Below, piece after piece: positions 53,563-62,215 of a stretch of 64,000 nucleotides of DNA; the first letter of the stretch is position 1, and the number at the start of each line of letters is the position of its first letter. The DNA lies in the NCBI GenBank assembly GCA_027482245.1, contig JAIXWG010000039.1:186001-250000 (forward strand), in the 5' to 3' direction. Below the pieces are notes generated by a model that saw only the letters and a list, made by a program, of their open reading frames with translations, made no database searches and was not told the DNA's origin. A program made the translations under genes and the position numbers. Source of the DNA: Acetobacteraceae bacterium. GTDB lineage: Bacteria; Pseudomonadota; Alphaproteobacteria; Acetobacterales; Acetobacteraceae.

Positions 53563-54957
53563 ATGGCCGACAGCTTCGACATCGTGGTGGTGGGCGGTGG
53601 CCCCGGTGGCTACGTCGCCGCGATCCGTGCCAGCCAGCTCGGCATGAAGACGGCGCTGGTGGAGCGCGAGAATCTCGGCGGTATCTGCCTCAACTGGGGC
53701 TGCATCCCGACCAAGGCGCTGCTGCGCGCGAGCGAGATCAACCACCTGCTGCATTCGCTTGATGCCTATGGCTTCGCCGCCGACAATATTCGCTTCGATT
53801 TCGCCAAGGTCATCAAGCGCTCGCGCGGCGTGGCGGGCCAGCTTTCCGCCGGCGTGAAGCACCTGATGAAGAAGAACAAGGTGACCGTCTATGACGGGCA
53901 CGGGAAGCTGGCCGGTCCCGGCAAGCTGTCCGTGACGAAGGACGGCAAGCCGGTGGCGGAGATCGCGGCCAAGCACATCGTGCTGGCGACCGGCGCGCGG
54001 GCGCGCGTCCTGCCCGGAATGGAGCCGGACGGCAAGCTGATCTGGTCCTACCGGGAAGCGATGACGCCGTCGGCGCTGCCGAAGAAGATCCTCGTCATGG
54101 GCTCCGGCGCCATCGGATCGGAATTCGCGAGCTTCTACCTCAACATGGGCGCTGAGGTGACCCTCATCGAGGTGATGGACCGCATCCTGCCGGTGGAGGA
54201 CGCGGAGATCAGCGCCTTCGTCCACAAGGCCTTCACCAAGCAGGGCATGAAGATCCTGACCGGCGCGCGGGTGCAGGGCATCCGCAAGGGCGCCGACAGC
54301 ATCACCGCGGTGGTCGAGGCCGGCGGCAAGGTGCAGGACCTGGTCGCGGATGTGCTGATCTCCGCCGTCGGCATCGTCGGCAATGTCGAGGACCTCGGCC
54401 TCGAGGGCACGAAGATCAAGGTGGAGAAGACCCACATCGTCACCGACGCCTTCGGCAATACGGGTGAGCCGGGCGTCTACGCCATCGGCGACCTGACCGG
54501 CCCGCCCTGGCTCGCGCACAAGGCCAGCCACGAGGCGATCATCTGCATCGAGGCGATCGCGGGGAAGCACCCGCATGCCATGGATGTGCTGAACATCCCG
54601 GGCTGCACCTATTGCCGCCCGCAGGTCGCCTCCGTCGGTCTCACGGAAGCCCGCGCGAAGGAGTTGGGGCATGAGGTCAAGGTCGGCCGCTTCCCCTTCA
54701 TCGGCAACGGCAAGGCCATCGCCATGGGCGAGCCCGAGGGGCTGGTGAAGACCGTCTTCGATGCCAAGACGGGGGAGCTGCTGGGCGCCCATATGGTGGG
54801 GCCGGAGGTGACGGAGATGATCCAGGGCTACGGCATCGCCCGCACCCTCGAATCCACCGAGGCCGAGCTGATGCACACCGTCTTCCCGCATCCGACCGTC
54901 AGCGAGACGATGCATGAAAGCGTCCTCGACGCCTATGGCCGGGTCATCCACATCTGA
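53563..54957 (+). CDS. lpdA: Dihydrolipoamide dehydrogenase (E3)
   Basis: The 464-residue flavoprotein reoxidises dihydrolipoamide with NAD. IVVVGGGPGGYVAAIRASQL binds FAD, the redox disulphide is Cys42-Cys47 in GGICLNWGCIPTK, VMGSGAIGSEFASFYLNMGA binds NAD, and the C-terminal HTVFPHPTVSETMHE carries the His-Glu pair. I start at the ATG at 53563 because AAGGGG is well spaced from it; the ATG at 53554 directly abuts that site. Confidence 0.97.
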   Translation: MADSFDIVVVGGGPGGYVAAIRASQLGMKTALVERENLGGICLNWGCIPTKALLRASEINHLLHSLDAYGFAADNIRFDFAKVIKRSRGVAGQLSAGVKHLMKKNKVTVYDGHGKLAGPGKLSVTKDGKPVAEIAAKHIVLATGARARVLPGMEPDGKLIWSYREAMTPSALPKKILVMGSGAIGSEFASFYLNMGAEVTLIEVMDRILPVEDAEISAFVHKAFTKQGMKILTGARVQGIRKGADSITAVVEAGGKVQDLVADVLISAVGIVGNVEDLGLEGTKIKVEKTHIVTDAFGNTGEPGVYAIGDLTGPPWLAHKASHEAIICIEAIAGKHPHAMDVLNIPGCTYCRPQVASVGLTEARAKELGHEVKVGRFPFIGNGKAIAMGEPEGLVKTVFDAKTGELLGAHMVGPEVTEMIQGYGIARTLESTEAELMHTVFPHPTVSETMHESVLDAYGRVIHI

Positions 54958-55783
54958 CCCGGACTGGCGCAGGCTGAACCGCGCGAACTGGGAGGAGCGC
55001 ACCGCGCTCCATCTCGGCCCGCGCGGCTATGACGTCACCCCGCATCTGGCGGGGCGCGGCCAACTGGACGCGATCGTCGATGCCGAGATCGGTGACGTCA
55101 CCGGCCTGTCCATCCTCCATCTGCAATGCCATATCGGCGATGACAGCGTGGCGCTGGCGCAGCGCGGCGCCGCGCGGGTCGTCGGCGTGGATTTCAGCCC
55201 CGCCGCCATCGCCGCCGCCTGGGACCTCGCCGCCCGCTGCGGGTTGTCGAACCTCCGCTTCGTGGAATCGGACGTGCTGGAGACGCCGGCCGCGATCCCG
55301 GAGGAGGCGGGCCGCTTCGACCTGGTCTTCACGAGCTGGGGCACCATCGGCTGGCTGCCGGACCTGGACCGCTGGGCCGCTGCCATCGCCTTCGCGCTGC
55401 GGCCGGGCGGCCGCCTCTATTTCGCCGATGCGCATCCCGCCTGCCTGGTCTTCGACGATGCGGGGCAGGGGGCGGCGCCGGGCCTGCCTGGCTGGTTCGC
55501 CCCCTATTTCGGCCGGGAGCCCATCCCGTTCGAGGATGCGATCGACTACGCCGATCCCTCCCGGCCGCTCGCCAACAGCGCCACCATCGTCCATCTCCAC
55601 CCGATCGCGGACATCCTCGGCGCGCTGCGACGGGCGGGGCTGCGGCTGGACTGGCTGCATGAACACCCGCGCCTCACCTGGGCGCCCTTCGCCGGGCTGG
55701 TGCGGGATACGGACGGGCTTTTCACTTGGCCCGGCAAGCCCTGGCTGCCGCTCGGGCTCAGCCTTGTCGCGGTGAAGAATTGA
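54935..55783 (+). CDS. Class I SAM-dependent methyltransferase in the pdh-lip operon
   Basis: The protein has 282 residues from the ATG at 54935 (289 from 54914); either start overlaps the 3' end of lpd[21 protein letters not shown] is motif [19 protein letters not shown] motif II, and [17 protein letters not shown] motif [12 protein letters not shown] is typical of a ubiquitous small-molecule methyltransferase group of unknown target. Codon use is like its neighbours. Its placement between lpdA and lipA suggests co-expression with the complex. Confidence 0.85.
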   Translation: MAGSSTSDPDWRRLNRANWEERTALHLGPRGYDVTPHLAGRGQLDAIVDAEIGDVTGLSILHLQCHIGDDSVALAQRGAARVVGVDFSPAAIAAAWDLAARCGLSNLRFVESDVLETPAAIPEEAGRFDLVFTSWGTIGWLPDLDRWAAAIAFALRPGGRLYFADAHPACLVFDDAGQGAAPGLPGWFAPYFGREPIPFEDAIDYADPSRPLANSATIVHLHPIADILGALRRAGLRLDWLHEHPRLTWAPFAGLVRDTDGLFTWPGKPWLPLGLSLVAVKN

Positions 55784-55823
55784 TCCCCTCGTCGCCGCGC
55801 CGGACCATCGCTATATCTCCGCC

Positions 55824-56801
55824 ATGACCACGCGCGTCGAGATCGATCATCGCCAGACCGCCGCCCGCATCGGTGCCGACCGGCATCCGGAGAAGGCGCA
55901 CCGTCCGGACAACCCCATCCAGCGGAAACCCGCCTGGATCCGGGTGAAGGCGCCGACCAGCCCGATCTACCGGGAAACCCAGGCGCTGATGCGGGACAAC
56001 AAGCTGGTCACGGTCTGCGAGGAAGCGGCCTGCCCGAATATCGGCGAATGCTGGTCCCAGCGCCACGCCACCATGATGATCATGGGCGACACCTGCACGC
56101 GCGCCTGTTCCTTCTGCAACGTCGCGACGGGCATGCCGAAGCCGCTGGACGGCGATGAGCCGAACCGCGTCGCCGACGCCGTCGCCAAGCTCGGCCTGCG
56201 GCACGTCGTCATCACCTCGGTCGATCGTGACGACCTGAAGGACGGCGGCGCCGAGCATTTTGCCCAGACGATCCGCGCGCTGCGGCTCGCGGCGCCGGAC
56301 ACCACCGTCGAGATCCTGACGCCCGACTTCCTCCGCAAGGATGGCGCGCTGGAGGTGGTGGTGGAGGCGCGGCCCGACGTCTTCAACCACAATCTGGAGA
56401 CTGTGCCCGCCCTCTACCCGACCATCCGCCCCGGCGCGCGCTACTACCATTCGCTCCGCCTGCTGGACCGCGTGAAGCAGCTCGATCCCTCCATCTTCAC
56501 CAAGTCCGGCATCATGGTCGGCCTCGGCGAAAAGCGGATCGAGGTGCTGCAGGTCATGGACGACCTGCGCAGCGCGGAGGTCGATTTCCTGACCATCGGC
56601 CAGTACCTGCAGCCCACCGTGAAGCACGCGGCGGTGGACCGCTTCGTCACCCCTGACGAGTTCGAGGACTACGCCAAGGCGGCTCGCGGCAAGGGCTTCC
56701 TGCTCGTCTCCTCCACGCCGCTGACGCGGTCGAGCTACCACGCGGACCGCGACTTCGCGGCGCTGCGCGACGCCCGCGCGGCGAAGCTGCGGGCGGGCTG
56801 A
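55824..56801 (+). CDS. lipA: Lipoyl synthase
   Basis: The 325-residue radical-SAM enzyme inserts two sulphurs into octanoyl chains on lipoyl domains such as those of PdhB and PdhC. The auxiliary cluster ligands are Cys65, Cys70 and Cys76 ([12 protein letters not shown]), and the SAM cluster CxxxCxxC is Cys91, Cys95 and Cys98 (CTRACSFC). [36 protein letters not shown] and GIMVGLGE are family signatures, as is the C-terminal RSSYHAD. Its operon position next to its substrate genes is typical. Confidence 0.98.
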   Translation: MTTRVEIDHRQTAARIGADRHPEKAHRPDNPIQRKPAWIRVKAPTSPIYRETQALMRDNKLVTVCEEAACPNIGECWSQRHATMMIMGDTCTRACSFCNVATGMPKPLDGDEPNRVADAVAKLGLRHVVITSVDRDDLKDGGAEHFAQTIRALRLAAPDTTVEILTPDFLRKDGALEVVVEARPDVFNHNLETVPALYPTIRPGARYYHSLRLLDRVKQLDPSIFTKSGIMVGLGEKRIEVLQVMDDLRSAEVDFLTIGQYLQPTVKHAAVDRFVTPDEFEDYAKAARGKGFLLVSSTPLTRSSYHADRDFAALRDARAAKLRAG

Positions 56802-56808
56802 GCGCGCC

Positions 56809-57282
56809 ATGCCGACGCATGCGGAAAAGCGAATCCTCCCCTATTCGGAGGAACAGCTCTTCGACATGGTGGCCGATGTCCGCCGCTATCCGGAGTTCCT
56901 GCCGTGGTGCGTGGGCGCGCGCATCCTGACGCGGACCGACAAGGAACTGACCGCCGACCTCACCATCGGCTTCAAGATGTTCCGGGAGACGTTCCGCAGC
57001 CAGGTGCTGCTGGAACGGCCGCACCACGTCCATGTCCGCTACCTCACGGGCCCCTTCCGCTACCTCAACAACCACTGGCGCTTCCGGCCGGTGCCGGGGG
57101 GGACGGAGGTCGATTTCTTCGTCGACTTCGAATTCAAGTCGCGCCTGTTGCAGGCCGTCATCGGCACCGTGTTCAACGAGGCGGTGCGCCTGATGGTCCG
57201 CGCCTTCGAACGCCGCGCCATGGCGCTGTATCGCCGCTCGCCGCCTGCCGCCGCGCCGGCGACGCCTGCGCCCAGCGCCTGA
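56809..57282 (+). CDS. COQ10/RatA-like START-domain protein
   Basis: The 157-residue protein begins 7 bp after lipA. LPYSEEQLFDMVADVRRYPEFLPWC (split in the usual way), LTADLTIGFKMFRETFRSQV and VDFFVDFEFKSRLLQAVIG are signatures of the coenzyme Q-binding COQ10/RatA family. In this gene neighbourhood the ubiquinone-binding role is more likely than the ribosome-association role described for RatA. Its TGA abuts the TGA of the convergent gene with no spacer. Confidence 0.92.
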   Translation: MPTHAEKRILPYSEEQLFDMVADVRRYPEFLPWCVGARILTRTDKELTADLTIGFKMFRETFRSQVLLERPHHVHVRYLTGPFRYLNNHWRFRPVPGGTEVDFFVDFEFKSRLLQAVIGTVFNEAVRLMVRAFERRAMALYRRSPPAAAPATPAPSA

Positions 57283-57924
57283 TCACCGGCCGCGGTGGCG
57301 GCCGTTCGGCAGGTAGGGCCAGTCCAGCCCGTTGAGGCGGTAGAACTGCTCCAGCGCCGCGGCGCCCTCCACCGGTTCCGGCACGCCGAGCCGGAAGGCG
57401 AGAAAACCGTCATCCGGCTTCACGCCGCGGTTCTTCTCCGCATCCAGCCAGTCATCCTGCGCGCCATGCTGGATGCGGGTCAGCAGGTTGCGGTTCAGCG
57501 CCTGCACGATCTCCCGCGCCTCCGCCGACCAGGCGCCGTATTTCGCGCCGGGCGCGACGGCGGTGATGGGGATGCGCCGAAAACCCGAACCCTCCTGCCG
57601 CCAGCAGCCCATGATGTCGTAGTCGGAGACCATCAGCAGCCCGTTGGCGCCAATCACCGCGCCGGAGGACCCGCTCTTGGCGGAGGTCACGGCCGTCTTC
57701 GCCGGCAGCAGCCCGTGCAGGGATCGCGCGGCGAGGTTCGGGCAGCGGAAGACCAGCAGCACGGCGCGTGCGACGCAGAGGGTGCGGATGGTCATGATGT
57801 CCTGCGGGTCGAAGCCCGTCAGGCGGCTAATGCGGATATCCTCGGCCGTCGCGCCGAAGCGGGCGGCGGCCTGTTCCCGCTGGAAGGCCAGGTGGTCGCC
57901 GATACTGGCCGCGAGCCCGCTCAT
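57283..57924 (-). CDS. Small protein resembling the catalytic core of edema factor/ExoY/CyaA cyclases
   Basis: The 213-residue protein has a good ribosome-binding site (GGAGG six bases before the ATG). Lys76 and Lys83 in LLPAKTAVTSAKSGSSG are seven apart, like the ATP-binding Lys pair of CyaA (K58/K65) and ExoY (K81/K88). Asp101 and Asp103 in VSDYDIM resemble the metal-binding DxD, and His153 in RIQHGAQDD resembles the NHG motif. Only about 18 residues separate Lys83 from Asp101, versus over 100 in the toxins, as if the helical C_B subdomain were absent. CyaA His63 is Ser here and the Asn after NHG is not conserved. No secretion signal. Activity is hypothetical. Confidence 0.6.
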   Translation of the reverse strand: MSGLAASIGDHLAFQREQAAARFGATAEDIRISRLTGFDPQDIMTIRTLCVARAVLLVFRCPNLAARSLHGLLPAKTAVTSAKSGSSGAVIGANGLLMVSDYDIMGCWRQEGSGFRRIPITAVAPGAKYGAWSAEAREIVQALNRNLLTRIQHGAQDDWLDAEKNRGVKPDDGFLAFRLGVPEPVEGAAALEQFYRLNGLDWPYLPNGRHRGR

Positions 57925-57999
57925 GCCGCACCTCCGTCAGGGCGCGGAAGGTTCCACGCCGCGGCGGCGCTTGCCAGATGCGCTTGGTTTCGCCGCGTT

Positions 58000-58548
58000 T
58001 CAGCGTGCCGGCGCGCCGCCGCAGCGGTTCCAGACCCGCCCGCCATCGGCCAGCGCCATGGCGACCAGGATCTCCCCGGGGCGCGGGCCGTCCGCCATGC
58101 TGACCGTGATCGTGTCGAAATGCGCGAAGCTCCAGGCATCATCCTTGTGGCCGAGCGGGATGTCGATCGGCGTGCCGGGCGGCGCGACCTTGACGGCGGA
58201 GGGCACGGGCGCCGCGCCGCCGCCGATCGCGCTGCGCATGGGCTTGCCGAGGCGCGGATGGACGACGGCGCCGCCATGCTCGACCTCCCCCATCACGCCG
58301 ACGATCGCGGCCTTGCCGTAGGACACGGCCGGCCCGCCGAGCATCGCCGCCAGTTCCGGCATCAGGCGGTCGCCGAGCGTCGCGCCGGCCTCCCACAGCG
58401 TGGTCAGGTCCTCCACCCCCGCCTGGCCGGCGAAGGGGTTGACGATGACGGCCATGGCGACGGCGCGGATGATGGGGCGGGGGGCCTGGTGGCCCATCTC
58501 CCCGAAGACGGTCTCCCGCCAGGTCACGAGTTTGCGGATGGGGGGCAT
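58000..58548 (-). CDS. AA_synth (amino acid synthesis) family protein
   Basis: The 182-residue protein from the ATG at 58548 starts MPPIRKLVTWRETVFGEMG. RAVAMAVIVNPFAGQ, GKAAIVGVMGEVEHGGAVVH and PLGHKDDAWSFAHFDTITVS are typical of a family named for amino-acid synthesis but lacking firm biochemistry; relatives occur near catabolic operons. No signal peptide. It is 75 bp upstream of the cyclase-like gene on the same strand, possibly an operon. Confidence 0.75.
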   Translation of the reverse strand: MPPIRKLVTWRETVFGEMGHQAPRPIIRAVAMAVIVNPFAGQAGVEDLTTLWEAGATLGDRLMPELAAMLGGPAVSYGKAAIVGVMGEVEHGGAVVHPRLGKPMRSAIGGGAAPVPSAVKVAPPGTPIDIPLGHKDDAWSFAHFDTITVSMADGPRPGEILVAMALADGGRVWNRCGGAPAR

Positions 58549-58670
58549 CGGGTCCTCCGTCGGTTCCGGTCCCGATCCTGAAGGGTTCGCGCCCGGTATC
58601 AATCCCGCTTCTGGCGCCCATCAAGGAAATGCACTGGCATCGCCGCGGGCGGGCGCGCGAGGCTTGGCGC

Positions 58671-59322
58671 ATGACCTACATCCTCTACGGCGACCTCGGC
58701 TCCGGCTCCGCGCCTGTCGAGATGGCACTGGCGGAGATCGGCGCGCCCGTCGAGCTTCGCGACGTGAAACTGGAGGGTGACCACCAGCTGCGGGCGGAGT
58801 ACCGCGCCATTAACCCGATGGGCCGGCTGCCGACGCTGGTGCTGCCCGCCCAAGGGGGTGATGGCACGGTGATGACGGAAAGCCTGGCGATCCTGGTGAC
58901 GCTGGCGGATCGCCACCCCGAGGCCGGGCTGCTGCCCCCGCCCGGCGATCCCGGCCGCGCCACGGCGCTGCGCTGGATGGCGCTGCTGGCGGGCGAGTTC
59001 TACCCGCAGGTCACGCGCTGGGACTATCCCGCCCGCTTCGGCTACAGCGCCCGGCCAGGTGGAGGCCGCGCGTGACAACGCCCTCGCCATGGGCCGCGAC
59101 GTGCTGCGGATCATCGAGGAACATGCGGGTCTTTCGCCCTTCGTGCTCGGCGCGCGCTTCTCGGTGGCCGATCTCTACCTCGCCGTCCTGTCGCGCTGGA
59201 TGAAGGGGCGGGAGTGGGTGCCAGCCAACCTTCCGCGCATCCAGCGCCTGGCGGAGGCGGTGGCGGCGCGGCCGGCCATCGCACCGGTCTGGGCCAGGCA
59301 CCGGATGGCGGGATTTTCTTGA
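58671..59322 (+). pseudogene. Glutathione S-transferase interrupted by a frameshift
   Basis: The first frame from the ATG at 58671 encodes a thioredoxin-fold GST N-domain (ILYGDLGSGSAPVEMALAEI, INPMGRLPTLVLP, MTESLAILVTLAD) and part of the C-domain, then ends at 59075. The C-domain continues in the next frame (VEAARDNALAMGRDVLRIIE to the end at 59322). Removing one base near 59050-59057 (GCCCGGCCAGG) joins them into a normal GST of about 216 residues. It is either a recent pseudogene or a one-base sequence error. Confidence 0.8.
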
Positions 59323-59380
59323 AGCCGTAGGCCGTCCTGCGTCACGCTCCCCGTGGGGAAGCGACAGGGAAGGACGGGTG

Positions 59381-60904
59381 ATGACGGGATTTCTCACCGA
59401 GGATGACCTCGCGGCGCTGCAACCGGCCGATGAGGCGATGTTCCCCTCGCCGATCCCGACCCAGGTCATCGCCTCCGATGAATTCTGGCCCATGCCGCAG
59501 AACGACCGGCAGAAGCGCGTCGAGGCGCGGATCAAGGCCATGGCGGATGAGATCGCGCCCAGGCAGGGCATGACCCGCCGCCGCTACCTGCAGACCGCCG
59601 CCGGCATGGCCGCCGCCTTCCTGGCGATGAACGAGGAATACGGGCCGCTCTACGGCGTCTCCCGCGCGGAGGCGCAGACGCCGGGGGCGGCGGAGGCGCG
59701 CGCGGCGACGCTGGCCGACCAGTTCATCATGGACGTCCACACGCATTTCCTCCGCCCCGACACGCGGCTGATGACCTTCGTGGAGGCGCGGCGGAACGTC
59801 GGCCGCGCGGGGTGGAACCCGCAGATCCGCGTCGAGGAACAGACGATCGAGAGCCTCATGGAGGCGAACTGGTTCAAGGAGATGTTCCTCGACAGCGACA
59901 CCAAGGTCGCGCTGATCAGCGGTGCGCCGTCGGAGGATCCGCGCGACTGGTTCCTGACCAACGACATGAAGTTCGATGCCCGCAAGCGCGTGAATGACGC
60001 GGCGGGCGGCACGCGGCGCGTCCTGTCCCACGGCATCTTCACCCCCGGCCAGCCCGGCTGGATGGAGGAGGTGGAGCGCTGCATCACGGAGCTGAACGTA
60101 GACAGCTTCAAGGGCTACACGGTCGGCGACAACACCAACAAGCATCTGGCGCAGCATCCCTGGCGGATGGATGACGAACGCCTGATGTACCCCTTCTACG
60201 AACGCATCCTGCGGGCGGGGAAAGGCATCGTCTGCGTCCACAAGGGGCTCTATCCGCAGCAGGTCACGGACCGCTTCCCGCACCTCACGCCCTTCGCCGG
60301 TGTCGATGACGTGGGCAAGGCGGCGAAGGACTGGCCGCAGATCAAGTTCGTCATCTACCACTCCGCCTATCGCTGGACCGGCGGCGGCGGCGCGGGGACG
60401 GGCGTCGAGCAATTCGCGCGCACCGGCCGCGTGGACTGGACGACGGATCTGGCGGAGATCCCCTCGAAATACGGCGTCACCAACGTCTATGGCGACCTCG
60501 GCCAGATCTTCGCCCAGACGACGGTGATCGAGCCCGGGCTCTGCGCCGCGCTGATGGGCACGCTGATCCGCGGCCTCGGCGCCGATCACGTGGTGTGGGG
60601 CACGGACGCGGTCTGGACGGGGTCGCCGCAATGGCAAATCGAGGCGCTGCGGCGGCTCGAGATCCCGGAAGCGATGCAGCGCCAGCACGGCTTCGCGCCG
60701 CTCGGCGAGGCGGATGGACCGGTGAAGCGCATGATCTTCGGGGAAACGAGCGCGCGCATGTACAACTACCAGCGCCGCGCCGACCTCCGGCACGACAACG
60801 TCGCCAAGGCGAAGGCCGAATACGCCGCGCGGGGCGGGGAGCGCAGCAACCTCGCCTATGGCTACGTCATTCGGAATCCGGGGCTGGAGACGATCGTCTC
60901 CTGA
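59381..60904 (+). CDS. Metal-dependent amidohydrolase (Amidohydro_2) with internal Tat-like motif
   Basis: The 507-residue protein starts at the ATG at 59381. Residues 60-85 include TRRRYLQTAAGMAAAFLAM, a twin-arginine-like export signal, but 60 polar residues precede it, an unusual layout. FIMDVHTHFLRPDTRLM (His120-x-His122) begins the barrel, followed by IVCVHKG, FVIYHSAYRW and VVWGTDAVW (final Asp). The fold is that of decarboxylating or hydrolytic amidohydrolases. Substrate unknown. Monocistronic between the GST remnant and a hairpin element. Confidence 0.85.
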   Translation: MTGFLTEDDLAALQPADEAMFPSPIPTQVIASDEFWPMPQNDRQKRVEARIKAMADEIAPRQGMTRRRYLQTAAGMAAAFLAMNEEYGPLYGVSRAEAQTPGAAEARAATLADQFIMDVHTHFLRPDTRLMTFVEARRNVGRAGWNPQIRVEEQTIESLMEANWFKEMFLDSDTKVALISGAPSEDPRDWFLTNDMKFDARKRVNDAAGGTRRVLSHGIFTPGQPGWMEEVERCITELNVDSFKGYTVGDNTNKHLAQHPWRMDDERLMYPFYERILRAGKGIVCVHKGLYPQQVTDRFPHLTPFAGVDDVGKAAKDWPQIKFVIYHSAYRWTGGGGAGTGVEQFARTGRVDWTTDLAEIPSKYGVTNVYGDLGQIFAQTTVIEPGLCAALMGTLIRGLGADHVVWGTDAVWTGSPQWQIEALRRLEIPEAMQRQHGFAPLGEADGPVKRMIFGETSARMYNYQRRADLRHDNVAKAKAEYAARGGERSNLAYGYVIRNPGLETIVS

Positions 60905-60907
60905 CTG

Positions 60908-60981
60908 AAAACTCCCTCCCCCGCGCTTGCGGGGGGTCGCGGCGCTGCCGCGACGCCGCAGGCTGGCGGGGTGGGGGTTTT
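60908..60981. terminator. Nested hairpins after the amidohydrolase gene
   Basis: CCCCCGC/GCGGGGG (60918-60924/60929-60935) and GTCGCGGC/GCCGCGAC (60936-60943/60947-60954) lie inside an outer AAAAC/GTTTT pairing (60908-60912/60977-60981). The outer arm ends in TTTT on the plus strand, so it may terminate transcription from the amidohydrolase gene. It looks like a compact intergenic element that may recur in the genome. Confidence 0.55.
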
Positions 60982-61057
60982 AGCGGCCTCTGCCGCTTCA
61001 CCCGCCCCCCATTCCCTGCCACCCTGCGCGGCAACCAGAGCCACGCACGGAACGCCC

Positions 61058-62125
61058 ATGGTCCACGCCCCCGAACGCCCCCCCGCCGGCGCGCCGCCCG
61101 TCCGGATCAACCTCTACTCCGACACCCAGACCAAGCCCTCCGCCGCCATGCTGGACGCGATGATGCGGGCCGAGGTCGGCGACGAGCAGCATGGCGACGA
61201 CCCGACCGTGCATGCGCTGTGCGACCGCATGGCGGCGCTGATGGGCAGGGAAGCCGCGGTCTTCATGCCGTCCGGCACCATGTGCAACGTGGCCTCCACG
61301 CTGGTGCATTGCCGCCCGGGCGAGGAGATCATCGCGCATGAGACGGCGCATATCCTGACCAGCGAGGGCGGCGCCCATGCCGCGCTCGGCAGCGTGCAGA
61401 TCTACCCGCTGAAGGGCGATCGCGGCATGTATTCGCCGGAGGCGCTGCGGGCTGCGCTGCGCGGCAAGTCGCGCCACACGCCGACGCAGCGCCTGGTGGA
61501 GGTGGAGCAGACCGCGAATACCGGCGGCGGCGCCGTCTGGGACCGTGCCGTGCTGGCGGAGATCGCGGAGATCGCCCATGGCGCGGGCCTCAGCACCCAC
61601 ATGGACGGCGCCCGTCTGATGAACGCCTGCGTCGCGGCCGGCATCCCGGCGGCCGAGATGACGGCGGGCTTCGACAGCGTCTGGCTCGACTTCACCAAGG
61701 GCCTCGGCGCGCCGCTCGGCGCCGTGCTGTGCGGCAGCCAGGACTTCATCGACGAGGCCTGGCGCTGGAAGCAGCGGCTCGGCGGCGCGATGCGGCAGGC
61801 CGGCGTCTGCGCGGCGGGCTGCCTCTACGCGCTCGACCACAACATCGACCGTCTGGCGGATGACCATGCGAACGCCAAGGCGCTCGCGCGCGGGCTCGCG
61901 CAGATGGAGGGAGTGAAGGTCCAGGACCCCGACACGAACCTGGTCTTCTTCACCGTCGATGGCACCGGCGTGGCGGCGGAGGCGTTGCAGCGCCGACTGC
62001 GGATGGAGGGTGTCGCCGTCTCGCTGCTCGGCGGGCGGCTGCGCGCCTGCACCCACCTCGATGTCACGGCGCCGATGATCGACGACGCGCTGGCGGTGAT
62101 CCGGGGCGCGCTGGCGAAGCAGTAA
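61058..62125 (+). CDS. ltaE: Low-specificity threonine aldolase
   Basis: The 355-residue PLP enzyme starts at the ATG at 61058. INLYSDTQTKPSAAMLDAM, EVGDEQHGDDPTVHAL, VFMPSGTMCNVAST, STHMDGARLMNA and the PLP Lys in DFTKGLGAPLGAVLCGS are clear. It cleaves threonine or allo-threonine to glycine and acetaldehyde; acting on other beta-hydroxy amino acids is possible. Its stop codon lies inside the inverted repeat TAACGAA/TTCGTTA (62123-62129/62139-62145), which may be a weak terminator. Confidence 0.92.
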   Translation: MVHAPERPPAGAPPVRINLYSDTQTKPSAAMLDAMMRAEVGDEQHGDDPTVHALCDRMAALMGREAAVFMPSGTMCNVASTLVHCRPGEEIIAHETAHILTSEGGAHAALGSVQIYPLKGDRGMYSPEALRAALRGKSRHTPTQRLVEVEQTANTGGGAVWDRAVLAEIAEIAHGAGLSTHMDGARLMNACVAAGIPAAEMTAGFDSVWLDFTKGLGAPLGAVLCGSQDFIDEAWRWKQRLGGAMRQAGVCAAGCLYALDHNIDRLADDHANAKALARGLAQMEGVKVQDPDTNLVFFTVDGTGVAAEALQRRLRMEGVAVSLLGGRLRACTHLDVTAPMIDDALAVIRGALAKQ

Positions 62126-62174
62126 CGAAATCGTGAGGTTCGTTACTTAACTGTTGAGATCGGTCCGATGTCGC

Positions 62175-62215
62175 CATGACTCTGCGTCCCTGCAATCCAG
62201 GGGCGTGGAGTCATG
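62175..62215 (+). promoter_or_regulatory. Long hairpin sequestering the start codon of the RTX gene
   Basis: CATGACTC (62175-62182) pairs exactly with GAGTCATG (62208-62215), which contains the ATG at 62213. The stem continues through five further pairs including G-U pairs (62183-62187/62203-62207), then CCCTG/CAGGG (62188-62192/62198-62202) around a 5-nt loop. The ribosome-binding region and start codon are inside an 18-bp stem. Translation would need the stem opened, suggesting a thermosensor, a protein- or RNA-controlled switch, or an operator at DNA level. A 29-codon frame starts at 62176 and overlaps the gene. Confidence 0.65.
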
